NCBI GenBank assembly: GCA_024763215.1
Contig: JANTFX010000015.1
Span: 1-40,629 of the forward strand
Length of the DNA: 40,629 nucleotides
Origin: Candidatus Krumholzibacteriia bacterium
GTDB taxonomy: Bacteria > Krumholzibacteriota > Krumholzibacteriia > LZORAL124-64-63
Reading direction: 5' to 3'
Each line of letters opens with the position of its first letter. Positions within the stretch are counted from its first letter, which is position 1. Made by a program: the position numbers and the translations under genes. This document shows positions 1 through 8,625 of this stretch, in pieces. Below the pieces are notes generated by a model. It ran no database searches. It had not been told where the DNA came from and saw nothing but the letters and a program-made list of their open reading frames with translations.

Positions 1-1078
1 GCATGACGGCGGTCCCGACCGCCGAGGCCATACCCCGGGTCGGGCTGCCGTCGGCGGGGTGGCCCCGCAGACGCCGCCACCAGGCCAGCAGGGGACCGGC
101 CACCAGGACCAGCAACCAGGGCCAGGCCATCAGCCGGGGCAGATCCTCCAGGTAGAAGCGGATTCCCCGCACGGTCTTGCGCAACAGCGGGTCCAGGTGG
201 TGGATGGCGAAGGCCGACAGCGGCTGGGGGTCGAGCCCCTGGTAAACGCGGTAGCCGGGGAAGGTGCGGGTGTCCTTGGCGGCCTCGGCCACGCCCTGCA
301 GGGTGAAAAGCGGCTGCCCCGTCAAGCTCAGCGTGCGCAGGGACCAGGGGATGAGCACCGCCGTGGCCGCGGCGAACATCAGCCAGAACCCGGGGCCGAG
401 GCGCCGGCGGAGGCCGCCTCCCTCCTCCGGGCGGACCAGCAGGAGCCACCACAGCACCGGCACCCAGAACAGCTCCAGGCGCACCATGGCCAGCAGACCG
501 GTCAGCGCGCCAACCAGCAGGGGGCGGGGGTCTTCACCGCGGCGCAGGTGCAGCCAGACCATCAGCAGGATCAGCGCCGCCAGGATCTCATCCTGCCCCC
601 AGGCCACGGCGAAACCCAGCAGGGGGCTGGTGCCCAGCAGGATCAACCAGAATCCGATGCCCGCGCCGGATCCCCGTCGCCACAGCGTGCAGGAACCGAT
701 GCCGATCATCAGCATCACCAGCAGGATCTGCATCACACGGACGGCGCCGACGGCGCGGACGGGATCGCACCCGGCGGCCAGGTAGGGCAGCACCAGCAGG
801 GTGCCGTAGCCGGGCATGCGGTGGATCAAGGGCTGGGGCAGGCGCCGGGCGAAGGGGTAGGCGAAGGACAGGGGGTAGGCGACGTCGCTCAGGTAGCCCT
901 CGCCGCGCACCAGGTGCCGGGCCACCGAGAGGTGGGTGTAGAGGTCGGCGGTCGGGGGCACCGGGCGGGCATGCTGCCGCAGACCCCAGGTCAGGCCGAA
1001 GATCAGGACGGCCAGCACGCCCGCGGCCAGCGCCGCCCTGCGGCCGGCCATGCTGGTAGTGCCGCCGGGCCGCCTCAT
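1..1078 (-). CDS. Membrane glycosyltransferase, GT39/ArnT-like (partial, C-terminus beyond window)
   Basis: The minus strand is open from an ATG at 1078 to the window edge, giving about 359 residues with no stop. The translation is strongly hydrophobic with many membrane segments, the first at about residues 14-31. Between TM1 and TM2 it has the signature of dolichol/undecaprenyl-phosphate-sugar dependent transferases: an acidic-Tyr stretch (PPTADLYTHLSVARHLVRGE) followed by GY. Such enzymes move a sugar from a polyprenyl carrier to a lipid or protein acceptor on the periplasmic side. The start lies 5 nt after the pyrE stop, so it is probably the third gene of a pyrF-pyrE operon. The acceptor cannot be told, and the C-terminal part is missing. 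Family placement is by overall pattern only. Confidence 0.7.
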   Translation of the reverse strand, partial: MRRPGGTTSMAGRRAALAAGVLAVLIFGLTWGLRQHARPVPPTADLYTHLSVARHLVRGEGYLSDVAYPLSFAYPFARRLPQPLIHRMPGYGTLLVLPYLAAGCDPVRAVGAVRVMQILLVMLMIGIGSCTLWRRGSGAGIGFWLILLGTSPLLGFAVAWGQDEILAALILLMVWLHLRRGEDPRPLLVGALTGLLAMVRLELFWVPVLWWLLLVRPEEGGGLRRRLGPGFWLMFAAATAVLIPWSLRTLSLTGQPLFTLQGVAEAAKDTRTFPGYRVYQGLDPQPLSAFAIHHLDPLLRKTVRGIRFYLEDLPRLMAWPWLLVLVAGPLLAWWRRLRGHPADGSPTRGMASAVGTAVM

Positions 1079-1083
1079 GGCCG

Positions 1084-1656
1084 TCAGTTGCCGCGGCTGC
1101 CGGGCTTGGTCAGTTCCCAGCCCTTGGCGCACAAGGGGCAGTCGTCGGGCTCCCAGGTCTGCACCGTGACCTGGGCCAGGGAATGCAGGGGCAGGGGCAA
1201 CGCCACCTCGCCGCCGGTACGGTCGATGATGCTGGTCAGGCCGGTGACCACCCCGCCGGCCTCCTCGACCACCTGCTTGACCTCCAGGAGGCTCGTGCCG
1301 CGGGTCACCACGTCCTCGGCGATGACGACCTTCTCGCCCTGGGCGATCTCGAAGCCCCGGCGGATCATCATCACGCCGTCCTTGCGCTCGGTGAAGACGA
1401 AGCGGCGGCCCAGGGCGCGGGCGACCTCGTGGCCGATGAGGATGCCGCCCAGGGCGGGGCTGACCACCAGATCATAGCCCGTGCCGGGGAAGAACCCGGC
1501 CAGCTCGGCCCCCAGCTCGCGGGCCAGCTCGGGAAACTGCAGGATGCGGGCGCACTGGAAATAGGTGTCCGAGTGCAGGCCGCTGCTCAGCAGGAAGTGC
1601 CCCTGGTGCAGGGCGCCCAGCTCGCGCATGAGGTCCAGGACCTTCTCTTGTTCCAT
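1084..1656 (-). CDS. pyrE: Orotate phosphoribosyltransferase
   Basis: It makes orotidine 5'-phosphate from orotate and PRPP, the fifth step of pyrimidine synthesis. The 190-residue product carries the PRPP-binding loop KVVIAEDVVTRGTS at residues 109-122 and the conserved SSGLHSDTYF segment near residue 24. A C-terminal CPLC pair (C173/C176) is a tail found in one PyrE subgroup. The start ATG overlaps the pyrF stop as TGATG, so translation is coupled to pyrF. Length and motifs are normal and I see nothing broken. Confidence 0.95.
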   Translation of the reverse strand: MEQEKVLDLMRELGALHQGHFLLSSGLHSDTYFQCARILQFPELARELGAELAGFFPGTGYDLVVSPALGGILIGHEVARALGRRFVFTERKDGVMMIRRGFEIAQGEKVVIAEDVVTRGTSLLEVKQVVEEAGGVVTGLTSIIDRTGGEVALPLPLHSLAQVTVQTWEPDDCPLCAKGWELTKPGSRGN

Positions 1657-2444
1657 CAGTCATCCTCCGTGTGGCCTGGGTTGGCGGCGCGGATCTCGGC
1701 GGCGATGGCCGCCAGGGCGGCGCCGGGATCGTCGCTGCGGGTGATGGGGCGGCCGATGACCAGGAAATCGGCGCCGTCGCGCACGGCGGCCGACGGGGTG
1801 GCCACGCGGCGCTGGTCACCGGCGGCCGCTCCGGCCGGGCGCACGCCGGGGGTCACGGCCAAGGGTTCGGGGCCCAGGGACGCGCGCACCGCCGGCAGAT
1901 CGGCCGGGGAGCAGACGATGCCGTCGCAGCCGCATTCCCAGGCCAGACGGGCCAGGCGCACCACGCGCTCGGCCAGGCTGTCGGTCGAGGGGCCGGTTTC
2001 CTGCAATTCATCCTCGGAAAGGCTGGTCAGAACGGTCACCGCCAGCAATGCCGGCCGCCTGCCGGCCGGCGCCAGGGGCGAGGCCGGCTCAATGGCCAGG
2101 GCTGCGGCGGCAGCGGTCATGGCCCGGCGTCCGGCCTGGGCGTGCACCGTGCAGAACGAGGCCCCCAGGGCCACCGCCTGCCGGGCCGCGGCGGCCACCG
2201 TGTTGGGGATGTCGTGGTACTTCAGATCCAGGAATACCTCGCGCCCCTGCCCGCGCAAGAGGCGGACCACGTCGGGCCCGGCGGCCGAGAAAAGCTCCAG
2301 GCCCACCTTCACGCAGCCCGCTGCGGGGCCCAGGCGGTCGGCCAGGGAGCGGGCGGCCTCCAGATCCGGCACATCCAGGGCCGTGATGATGCGGCCGTCG
2401 GCGGGCAGGGCGCGCAGGCGTGCCAGCAGCTGATCGCGGGTCAT
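1656..2444 (-). CDS. pyrF: Orotidine 5'-phosphate decarboxylase
   Basis: It decarboxylates OMP to UMP, the last step of de novo pyrimidine synthesis. The 262-residue product has the catalytic charge network D-x-K-x-x-D in FLDLKYHDIPNT (D73, K75, D78) and the substrate-binding region GCVKVGLELF. It is the longer PyrF type 2 form, about 260-280 residues. I chose ATG 2444, with the ribosome site GAGGTG just upstream; a GTG at 2450 in the same frame is a possible alternative. First gene of the leftward pyrF-pyrE-glycosyltransferase operon, divergent from serS. Confidence 0.93.
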   Translation of the reverse strand: MTRDQLLARLRALPADGRIITALDVPDLEAARSLADRLGPAAGCVKVGLELFSAAGPDVVRLLRGQGREVFLDLKYHDIPNTVAAAARQAVALGASFCTVHAQAGRRAMTAAAAALAIEPASPLAPAGRRPALLAVTVLTSLSEDELQETGPSTDSLAERVVRLARLAWECGCDGIVCSPADLPAVRASLGPEPLAVTPGVRPAGAAAGDQRRVATPSAAVRDGADFLVIGRPITRSDDPGAALAAIAAEIRAANPGHTEDD

Positions 2445-2501
2445 GATCACCTCGTCTCCGGTGGGGAATGTCCTTGCCGCGGGGAACCGTTTGCTACTAC
2501 C

Positions 2502-2530
2502 CTTCTAACAGCCGCGGACCCGGAATGCAA
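2502..2530 (-). promoter_or_regulatory. Possible promoter of pyrF-pyrE operon
   Basis: On the minus strand TTGCAT (2530-2525), a 17-nt spacer and TAGAAG (2507-2502) make a weak sigma-70-type match. It lies in the 172-base gap between pyrF and serS. The -35 overlaps a short inverted repeat, GGAAT-3 nt-ATTCC (2522-2534). I found no convincing promoter for serS on the other strand. Confidence 0.3.
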
Positions 2531-2616
2531 TTCCATATTCCCAGGATAGCAGCCGGGCCAAGGGGTTGTTGTACGCATCATGGGCGCCCGGATTTGCGCC
2601 CCGGAAAGGGAAGCCC

Positions 2617-3876
2617 TTGCTGGATCGAAAATTCCTGCGCGAGAACCAGGAGCTCGTTTCCAGGGCGGTGGCCCTGAAGAACGAGTCCGTGGACATCGAC
2701 GCCTACTACGAGAAGGATGCCGAGCGCCGGGCCGCGCTGCAGGAGGTCGAAACCCTGCAGGCCGAGGCCAACCGCGCCAACAAGGCCATCAGCGAGGCGA
2801 AGAAGGCCGGCCGGGACGCCTCCGAGGCCATCGCGGCCATGAAGGAGACATCCAGCCGCATCAAGGAGCTCAAGGCCGCCGTGGACGCCCTGGAGGCGGA
2901 GGTCGAGGCCCTGTATCTGCGCATCCCCAACGTGCCCCACGCCTCGGTGCCGGCCGGCGGCGAGGAGAACAACGAGATCATCCGCACCTGGGGCGAGCCC
3001 GTGCAGCGCGATTTCACGGTCATGCCCCACTGGGATATCGGTGTGGAGCTGGGCATCTTCGACCCGGAGGCCCCCGTGCGCATGAGCGGCAGCGGGTTCA
3101 CGGTGCTCAAGGGGGCCGGCGCCAGGCTGGAACGCGCCCTGATCAACTGGTTCCTGGACGTGCACCACCAGCAGGGCTACACCGAGGTCAACATCCCCTA
3201 TCTGGTAAATCGTAAGGCCATGACCGGCACCGGCCAGTTGCCCAAGCTGGCGGATGACATGTACCTGTGCCAGGTGGACGATCTGTTCCTGATCCCCACG
3301 GCCGAGGTGCCGGTGACCAACCTGCACATGGGGCGGACCCTGGGCGAGGAATCCCTGCCGCTCAAGTACTGCGCGTTTTCCCCCTGCTTCCGCCGCGAGG
3401 CCGGCGCCGCGGGCAAGGATACCCGCGGCCTGCTGCGCGTGCACCAGTTCCACAAGGTGGAGATGGTCAAGCTCGTGGCGCCGGAGACCTCCTGGGAGGA
3501 GCTGGAATCCCTGACCGCCGACGCCGAGGAGCTGCTGCAGAAGCTGGAGCTGCCCTATCGGGTGGTGACCCTGGCCAGCGGCGATCTGAGCTTCGCCGCC
3601 AGCAAGTGCTACGACCTGGAGGTGTGGTCGGCGGGAGTCGGCAAGTGGCTGGAGGTCTCCTCCTGCAGCAACTTCGTCGATTTCCAGGCTCGCCGGGCGG
3701 GCATCCGTTTCAAGGGCAAGGACCGCAAGGGGTTCGTGCACACGCTCAACGGCTCGGGCCTGGCCCTGCCACGGATCCTGGTGGCCATCATGGAGAACTA
3801 CCAGACATCCGACGGCCGCATCGAGATCCCCGCGGTGCTGAGACCCTACCTGGGCGGGATGGAGCACATCGGTTAG
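2617..3876 (+). CDS. serS: Seryl-tRNA synthetase
   Basis: Charges tRNA-Ser with serine in the cytoplasm. The 419-residue class II synthetase starts with the family N-terminus LDRKFLRENQE, then a long Ala/Glu/Lys-rich antiparallel coiled coil (about residues 30-105) that grips the tRNA long arm. Motif 2 (PCFRREAGAAGKDTRGLLR) and motif 3 (NGSGLALPRILVAIMENYQ) are intact. I chose TTG at 2617 because it gives the usual SerS N-terminus and has AAAGGGAAG upstream; the frame is open to a TTG at 2566, but those extra residues do not fit the family. Its stop abuts the following kinase start (TAG-ATG). Confidence 0.95.
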   Translation: MLDRKFLRENQELVSRAVALKNESVDIDAYYEKDAERRAALQEVETLQAEANRANKAISEAKKAGRDASEAIAAMKETSSRIKELKAAVDALEAEVEALYLRIPNVPHASVPAGGEENNEIIRTWGEPVQRDFTVMPHWDIGVELGIFDPEAPVRMSGSGFTVLKGAGARLERALINWFLDVHHQQGYTEVNIPYLVNRKAMTGTGQLPKLADDMYLCQVDDLFLIPTAEVPVTNLHMGRTLGEESLPLKYCAFSPCFRREAGAAGKDTRGLLRVHQFHKVEMVKLVAPETSWEELESLTADAEELLQKLELPYRVVTLASGDLSFAASKCYDLEVWSAGVGKWLEVSSCSNFVDFQARRAGIRFKGKDRKGFVHTLNGSGLALPRILVAIMENYQTSDGRIEIPAVLRPYLGGMEHIG

Positions 3877-5154
3877 ATGCTGAACCGGATCCTCACCACG
3901 GTTTTCGGCGGGCTGCGCAAGCAGTACCTTTTCAACATCTACCTGCTGCTCGGCAGCGTGAGCATCGTGGTGGCCACCACCGTCTTCACCATACGCGTTT
4001 CGCGCAGCGTCGAACGCCAGGCCTACCTGACGACCAAGCTGCTGGCCGGCGTGGCCAGCCGGCTGTTCCAGGCCGAATCCCTGCAGGAGATCCAGCCGAT
4101 CATCGACATCATCAACGAGAACGAAGTGCCGTTCATCATGACCGACAACGGCGGTCGGCCCATGCTGTGGAACGAACCGGTGATCGGAATCCCGCTGCCC
4201 GACTACCAGGTGCTGCTGAAGGAAAACATGTCCAACCCCCGGAACCCTGTGATCCAGGACGTGTTGACCCTGGCGGCGGGTTACGATCAGGAGCAGGAGC
4301 CGTTCGCCATCTTCGATCCCCAGGGACGCCGACTGGGCACCCTGCACTACGGGCGCAGCGCCTTGAGCCAGCGCCTGCGGGTCATGCCGTACCTCGAGCT
4401 GATGGTCATGGCCTTGTTCTTCCTGGTCATCCTGTGGGCGCTGCAGAGCAAGAAGGCGGCCCAGCAGCAGGCCTTGTTCGCGGGGATGGCCAAGGAAACG
4501 GCCCATCAGCTGGGCACCCCGCTGACGTCGCTCATGGGCTGGGCGGCGCTGATGGAGGACAAGGTCGGCAAGCATGACGAGGTCGTGGTGGAGATGAACC
4601 GCGACATCGACCGCCTGAGCAAGATCTCCGCGCGCTTCAGCCAGATCGGCTCTCAGCCCAAGCTGGAGCAAGGGGATCTGAACGCCGTGGTCGATGCCGC
4701 CATCGAGTATTTCCGCCGGCGTCTGCCCCACCTGGGCGGCAGGGTCCAGCTGCGCCGCGAAGGCTCCGTTTCCCGGCCCGTCCGGCTCAACGAGGATCTG
4801 CTGGGGTGGGTGCTGGAGAACCTGATCAAGAACGGCATCGACGCCCTGAACGAGGGCAAGGGCACCATCACCATCAGGCTGGAGGATGACCCCGGGGGCG
4901 GGGCCAGGTTCCTGGTCAGCGACACCGGACGGGGCATCCCCGCCCGGGTGGGCAGCCGCATCTTCGAGCCCGGCTTCACCACCAAGAAACGGGGCTGGGG
5001 CATGGGGCTGGCCCTGGTCAAGAGGATCGTCACCCAGTACCACGGGGGCCGGATCCAGATCGCCGAGACCAGCCCCCACGGCACGACCTTCCTGGTGACG
5101 CTGCCCGCGGTAACGAAGGACGACGAGGCCCCGGCGCGGCCGTTCACATCCTGA
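3877..5154 (+). CDS. Membrane sensor histidine kinase, probable partner of the PorX-like regulator
   Basis: A 425-residue kinase with two membrane segments (about residues 18-38 and 171-190) flanking a periplasmic sensor domain of roughly 130 residues. The phosphoacceptor box is KETAHQLGTPLTSLMGW with H210. The ATP-binding domain follows with an N box (ENLIKNGIDAL), G1 (DTGRGIP) and G2 (GWGMGLALVKRI). The HQLGTPLTSL variant is typical of kinases paired with PorX-type regulators, such as Bacteroidota PorY. It begins at the base after the serS stop and lies 17 nt before the PorX-like gene, so kinase and regulator are almost certainly cotranscribed. The sensed signal is unknown. Confidence 0.85.
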   Translation: MLNRILTTVFGGLRKQYLFNIYLLLGSVSIVVATTVFTIRVSRSVERQAYLTTKLLAGVASRLFQAESLQEIQPIIDIINENEVPFIMTDNGGRPMLWNEPVIGIPLPDYQVLLKENMSNPRNPVIQDVLTLAAGYDQEQEPFAIFDPQGRRLGTLHYGRSALSQRLRVMPYLELMVMALFFLVILWALQSKKAAQQQALFAGMAKETAHQLGTPLTSLMGWAALMEDKVGKHDEVVVEMNRDIDRLSKISARFSQIGSQPKLEQGDLNAVVDAAIEYFRRRLPHLGGRVQLRREGSVSRPVRLNEDLLGWVLENLIKNGIDALNEGKGTITIRLEDDPGGGARFLVSDTGRGIPARVGSRIFEPGFTTKKRGWGMGLALVKRIVTQYHGGRIQIAETSPHGTTFLVTLPAVTKDDEAPARPFTS

Positions 5155-5171
5155 AGACAAAGGAGCCTCAC

Positions 5172-6761
5172 GTGGCTTTTTCCATTCTCTGGGTCGATGA
5201 CAACATCGAGGAACTGGGCGGGCATGTCCGCTATCTGGGCGAGAAGGGCTACGAGGTCCAGGGGGTCACCAATGGGCGCGACGCCCTGGCCGTCATCAAG
5301 GACAAACCTTTCGACGCCATCCTGCTGGACGAGATGATGCCCGGTATGGGCGGGCTGGAAACCCTCGAGGAGATCCGCAAGCTCAACGAGCACATCCCGG
5401 TCATCATGATCACCAAGAGCGAGGCCGAGGACCTGATGAGCCGCGCCATCGGCAAGCGCATCGACGACTACCTCGTCAAGCCGGTCTCCCCCCTGCAGAT
5501 CCTCAGCGCGCTCAAACGCCAGCTCGAGGCCCGCCGCCTGGCGAGCGAGGAGATCACCCGCGACTACATGCAGAATTTCATGGCCCTGGGAGACCGCATC
5601 GCCCAGGCCGAACAGCCGGACGACTGGGAGGGCATCTACAAGGATCTGGTCGCCTGGGGCATGGACCTGTTCCGCTACAGCGACCACGGTCTGCTGCAGA
5701 CCCAGGCCGAACAGATGACCGCGGCCAACGCCGTGTTCGGACGTTACGTGCGCGAACACTACCACCAGTGGGTGAACGAGGACGGTGTGACGGGCGTGGG
5801 GGATCCCCGCGAAGGCGGCCCCGATACCCCGCTGCTCAGCCCCAGGGTCTACGAGACCTGGGTGGAGCCGGAGGTGAAAAACAGCAAGCAGGTCTTCTGG
5901 ATCGTCATCGATTGCATGCGCATGGACCAGCTGCGCACCATCGAACCGCTGCTGGAGCCCTACTACCACATCGACCGCCGCATGTACTGGTCGCTGCTGC
6001 CGACCGCCACGCCCTATGCCCGCAACGCCCTGTTCTCGGGGCTGTATCCCCTGGACATCGCCGAGGGCTACCCCCACTGGTGGGTGGGCAACGCCGACCA
6101 CGAGGGCAGCCGCAACGCCCACGAGGGGGATCTGCTGCAGCAGCTGCTGGAGCGTCTGGACAGCCCCGCTGCCGGCAGCATGCGCTACTACAAGGTCTCC
6201 GACGCCCGCGACGCCGACCTGCTGCACCGCAACCTGGGCTCCCTGGGCGACGTGAAGCTGGTGGCCGGGGTCTACAACTTCCTGGATATCATGGCCCACG
6301 GGCGCAGCCAGAACCGCATCCTGAAGGAGCTGGCGCCGGACGAGGCGGCCTTCTGCAGCCTCATGGGCTCCTGGTTCGAACACTCCAACCTCTACGAGGT
6401 CATGAAGAACCTGGCGCGCCGCGACTGCACGGTCATCCTGACCACCGACCACGGCTCGATGCTGTGCACCAAGGCGGTGCAGATCCGCGGCAACCGCGAC
6501 ACCAGCAGCAACGTGCGCTACAAGTTCGGGGACAACCTGGGCGTGGACGAGACCAAGGTCATGATGATCAAGAACCCGGAGCAATACCGCTTGCCCGCCA
6601 ACACCACCATCGAGAACTACGCGGTCACGACCGAGAACTACTACCTGGTCTATCCGACCAATTTCCACGAGTACGAGCGCCTGTACCGCGACAGCTTCCA
6701 GCACGGCGGCATCAGCCTGCAGGAGATGCTGTGCCCCTTCGTGGTCCTGAGGCCGCGGTAG
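5172..6761 (+). CDS. porX: PorX-like response regulator with PglZ (alkaline-phosphatase superfamily) output domain
   Basis: A 529-residue two-domain protein. The receiver domain (about 1-120) has the acidic pair D9/D10, phosphoacceptor D53 in LLDEMMPG, and the DYLVKP lysine. After a helical linker, the PglZ domain keeps metal and nucleophile motifs of the alkaline phosphatase fold: VIDCMRMDQ (D247), TATPYARN (Thr 278-280 region, candidate nucleophile) and TTDHGS (D426, H427). PorX of Porphyromonas gingivalis, which controls type IX secretion, has the same architecture and is a cyclic/linear oligonucleotide phosphodiesterase. GTG start with AGGAG upstream. The upstream kinase is the likely phosphodonor. 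What it controls here is unknown: no type IX genes are in the window. Confidence 0.88.
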   Translation: MAFSILWVDDNIEELGGHVRYLGEKGYEVQGVTNGRDALAVIKDKPFDAILLDEMMPGMGGLETLEEIRKLNEHIPVIMITKSEAEDLMSRAIGKRIDDYLVKPVSPLQILSALKRQLEARRLASEEITRDYMQNFMALGDRIAQAEQPDDWEGIYKDLVAWGMDLFRYSDHGLLQTQAEQMTAANAVFGRYVREHYHQWVNEDGVTGVGDPREGGPDTPLLSPRVYETWVEPEVKNSKQVFWIVIDCMRMDQLRTIEPLLEPYYHIDRRMYWSLLPTATPYARNALFSGLYPLDIAEGYPHWWVGNADHEGSRNAHEGDLLQQLLERLDSPAAGSMRYYKVSDARDADLLHRNLGSLGDVKLVAGVYNFLDIMAHGRSQNRILKELAPDEAAFCSLMGSWFEHSNLYEVMKNLARRDCTVILTTDHGSMLCTKAVQIRGNRDTSSNVRYKFGDNLGVDETKVMMIKNPEQYRLPANTTIENYAVTTENYYLVYPTNFHEYERLYRDSFQHGGISLQEMLCPFVVLRPR

Positions 6762-6764
6762 ATC

Positions 6765-7307
6765 ATGCACCAGCCCGAGCACATCCTGCCCGACGAGGCG
6801 GATTTCCCCTGGGTGACGGCGACCGCAGGGGAGCAGGGCACCGAGGAGCTGGGGCGCCGGCTGGGCGCGGTCCTCGGCGGGGGCGAGGTCGTGCTGCTGT
6901 TCGGCCGACTGGGCGCGGGCAAGACCTGCTTCACGCGGGGCTTGTGCAGGGGGCTGGGGATCGCGGAGGATGTCGTGTCCCCGACCTTCACCCTGGTCAA
7001 CACCTACCGGGGGGAACTGGTGGTGCATCACCTGGATTTTTACCGCCTGGGGGGGGATACTCCCCTGGAGGATGTCGGGGTCATGGAGATCCTGGACGAG
7101 GTGGAGGAAGGCCGGGCGGTGCTGGTAGCCGAATGGCCCGACCCCCTGCTGGGCGAGCTGAAGGGCCTGCAACCGGTGTACTCGTGGCTGGGGGTGGCCG
7201 GGGCGCAGGATCAGCAACGCCTGTGGCGTCTGCGGTCAGACTCGCCTGAGGCCGATCACCTGGCGCGTGAACTGGGGCTGCACAGGGAGAAAGGACCGGA
7301 TGCTTAA
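6765..7307 (+). CDS. tsaE: tRNA t6A synthesis ATPase TsaE
   Basis: ATPase of the TsaBDE complex that makes N6-threonylcarbamoyladenosine at position 37 of ANN-decoding tRNAs. The 180-residue product has a P-loop GRLGAGKT (residues 47-54), the SPTFTLVNTY switch motif and HHLDFYRL. The C-terminus is longer than in small TsaE proteins, with about 40 extra poorly conserved residues. It starts 3 nt after the PorX-like gene and its end overlaps tsaB by 8 nt, so it is in one transcript with both. Confidence 0.93.
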   Translation: MHQPEHILPDEADFPWVTATAGEQGTEELGRRLGAVLGGGEVVLLFGRLGAGKTCFTRGLCRGLGIAEDVVSPTFTLVNTYRGELVVHHLDFYRLGGDTPLEDVGVMEILDEVEEGRAVLVAEWPDPLLGELKGLQPVYSWLGVAGAQDQQRLWRLRSDSPEADHLARELGLHREKGPDA

Positions 7308-8091
7308 CCTCGCTCTGGACACCGCGACTCCCTGGGGGCGCTTCGCCCTGGCCGACGGCGACCGCCTGCTGGCCTACCGCCCCTTGAATATCCAGGGCAG
7401 TTACGCGGACGCCCTGTTGCCTGTGATCACCGACCTGCTGGCGGAAACCGGCCACGGGCTGGCCGATCTGGCCGGGATGGGGGTGACCAGGGGTCCGGGG
7501 AGCTTCACGGGGGTGAGGATCGGGGTGGCCACGGCCAAGGCCCTGGCCTATGCCCTCTCCTGTGAGCTGGTTGCGGTGACGACGCTGGAGGCCATGGCCG
7601 CGGCGCTGCTGCACCGGCATCCTGCGGCCGAGCTGGCGGTGCCGGTGCTGGATGCGCGCCGCGGGGAGATCTTCACCGGGGTCTATGCGCGCGAGGGGGC
7701 CTGGGTGCGCACGCTGGTTCCCGGAGCGGCCGCCGACCCGGACACCTGGTGGGAAAAGATCGTGGCCGCGGTTCCCCATGCGGAGTCGCCCGTATACGGG
7801 GGAGAAGGCGCGTCCTTGCTGCTGGGGCAGGGCCCGACCCTCCGGCCCCAGCTGAGGGCCGTGGGTGAACCGCGCCTGCGGGTCTGGACGAGTTCGCATC
7901 CCAGGACCGCCGAGGCTCTGGCCCTGGCCATGGGGCGGGGCCCGTCCGTGCTGCCGCGAATCCATCCCTTTTCCCTGACGCCCCGGTACCTGAGGGTTTC
8001 GGACGCGGAGATCAAAAGGAGGATCGATCTGACACCGCTTGCGCCCCGGGACGGGATCCCCGCGCATGACGGCGACCGGACATCCTCGTGA
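7300..8091 (+). CDS. tsaB: tRNA t6A synthesis protein TsaB
   Basis: Inactive ASKHA-fold partner of TsaD in t6A formation. The 263-residue protein opens with NLALDTATPWGRFAL and carries the family signature TRGPGSFTGVRIGVATAKAL near residue 63. I chose ATG 7300, which gives the canonical N-terminus; the frame extends to an ATG-less start at 7267 but that would lie deep in tsaE. Overlaps tsaE at the front and rimI at the back (GTGA). Confidence 0.93.
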   Translation: MLNLALDTATPWGRFALADGDRLLAYRPLNIQGSYADALLPVITDLLAETGHGLADLAGMGVTRGPGSFTGVRIGVATAKALAYALSCELVAVTTLEAMAAALLHRHPAAELAVPVLDARRGEIFTGVYAREGAWVRTLVPGAAADPDTWWEKIVAAVPHAESPVYGGEGASLLLGQGPTLRPQLRAVGEPRLRVWTSSHPRTAEALALAMGRGPSVLPRIHPFSLTPRYLRVSDAEIKRRIDLTPLAPRDGIPAHDGDRTSS

Positions 8092-8567
8092 GCGGGGCCG
8101 GAGGCATCACCGTCCGTCCGCCGCGCCCGGGGGATCTGGCGGCGGTCGTGGGCATCGAAAAAGGGAGCTTCAGCGACCCCTGGTCCGAGGCTTTCCTGAG
8201 CGAGGAGCTGACCAATGACGTGTTGCGCCTGTGCCTGGTGGCCGAGTCGGCCGGCGGGGTTTGCGGGTACATCATGGCCTGGCGGGTGGCCGACCAGCTC
8301 CATGTGCTGAATATCGCGGTCGCTCCGGGCCGCCGCCGGCAGGGGGTCGGTTCGGACCTGCTCAGGGAAGCCTGCCTGCGGGCATGGGCCGAGGGCATGA
8401 CAGAGGTCACCCTGGAAGTAAGGCGCGGCAACAGCGAGGCGCGCCGCTTCTACCGGCACAGGGGGTTGCAGGAAACCGGCGTCAGGCCCGGTTACTACGG
8501 GGATAACGGCGAGGACGCCCTGATCATGACCGGTCCTCTGGAAGGGCTGCTGGAGCCGCGTCGATGA
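8088..8567 (+). CDS. rimI: Ribosomal protein S18-alanine N-acetyltransferase-like GNAT
   Basis: A 159-residue GNAT acetyltransferase. The acetyl-CoA site is AVAPGRRRQGVGSDLLREA, followed by the RimI-like segment TLEVRRGNSEARRFYRHRG and GYYGDNGEDALIM. RimI acetylates the N-terminus of ribosomal protein S18 in Escherichia coli; in many bacteria it sits with tsaB, as here. GTG start overlaps the tsaB stop by 3 bases (GTGA). Substrate here is inferred from context. Confidence 0.88.
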   Translation: MSGAGGITVRPPRPGDLAAVVGIEKGSFSDPWSEAFLSEELTNDVLRLCLVAESAGGVCGYIMAWRVADQLHVLNIAVAPGRRRQGVGSDLLREACLRAWAEGMTEVTLEVRRGNSEARRFYRHRGLQETGVRPGYYGDNGEDALIMTGPLEGLLEPRR

Positions 8568-8625
8568 TTTCCTGTCGTGGGCGCGCAAGCAAAAGGGTTG
8601 TCCGAAACGGTCTGGAGGGACTAAT

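Noticed and set aside
2566-2616. Longer SerS start at TTG 2566.
   Set aside because: Adds 17 residues unlike any SerS front; the TTG at 2617 gives the usual LDRKFLREN.
8457-8475. Sigma-54-like sequence CGGCACAGGGGGTTGCA in rimI.
   Set aside because: The GG to GC distance is 13 instead of 12 bases and it lies inside a gene.
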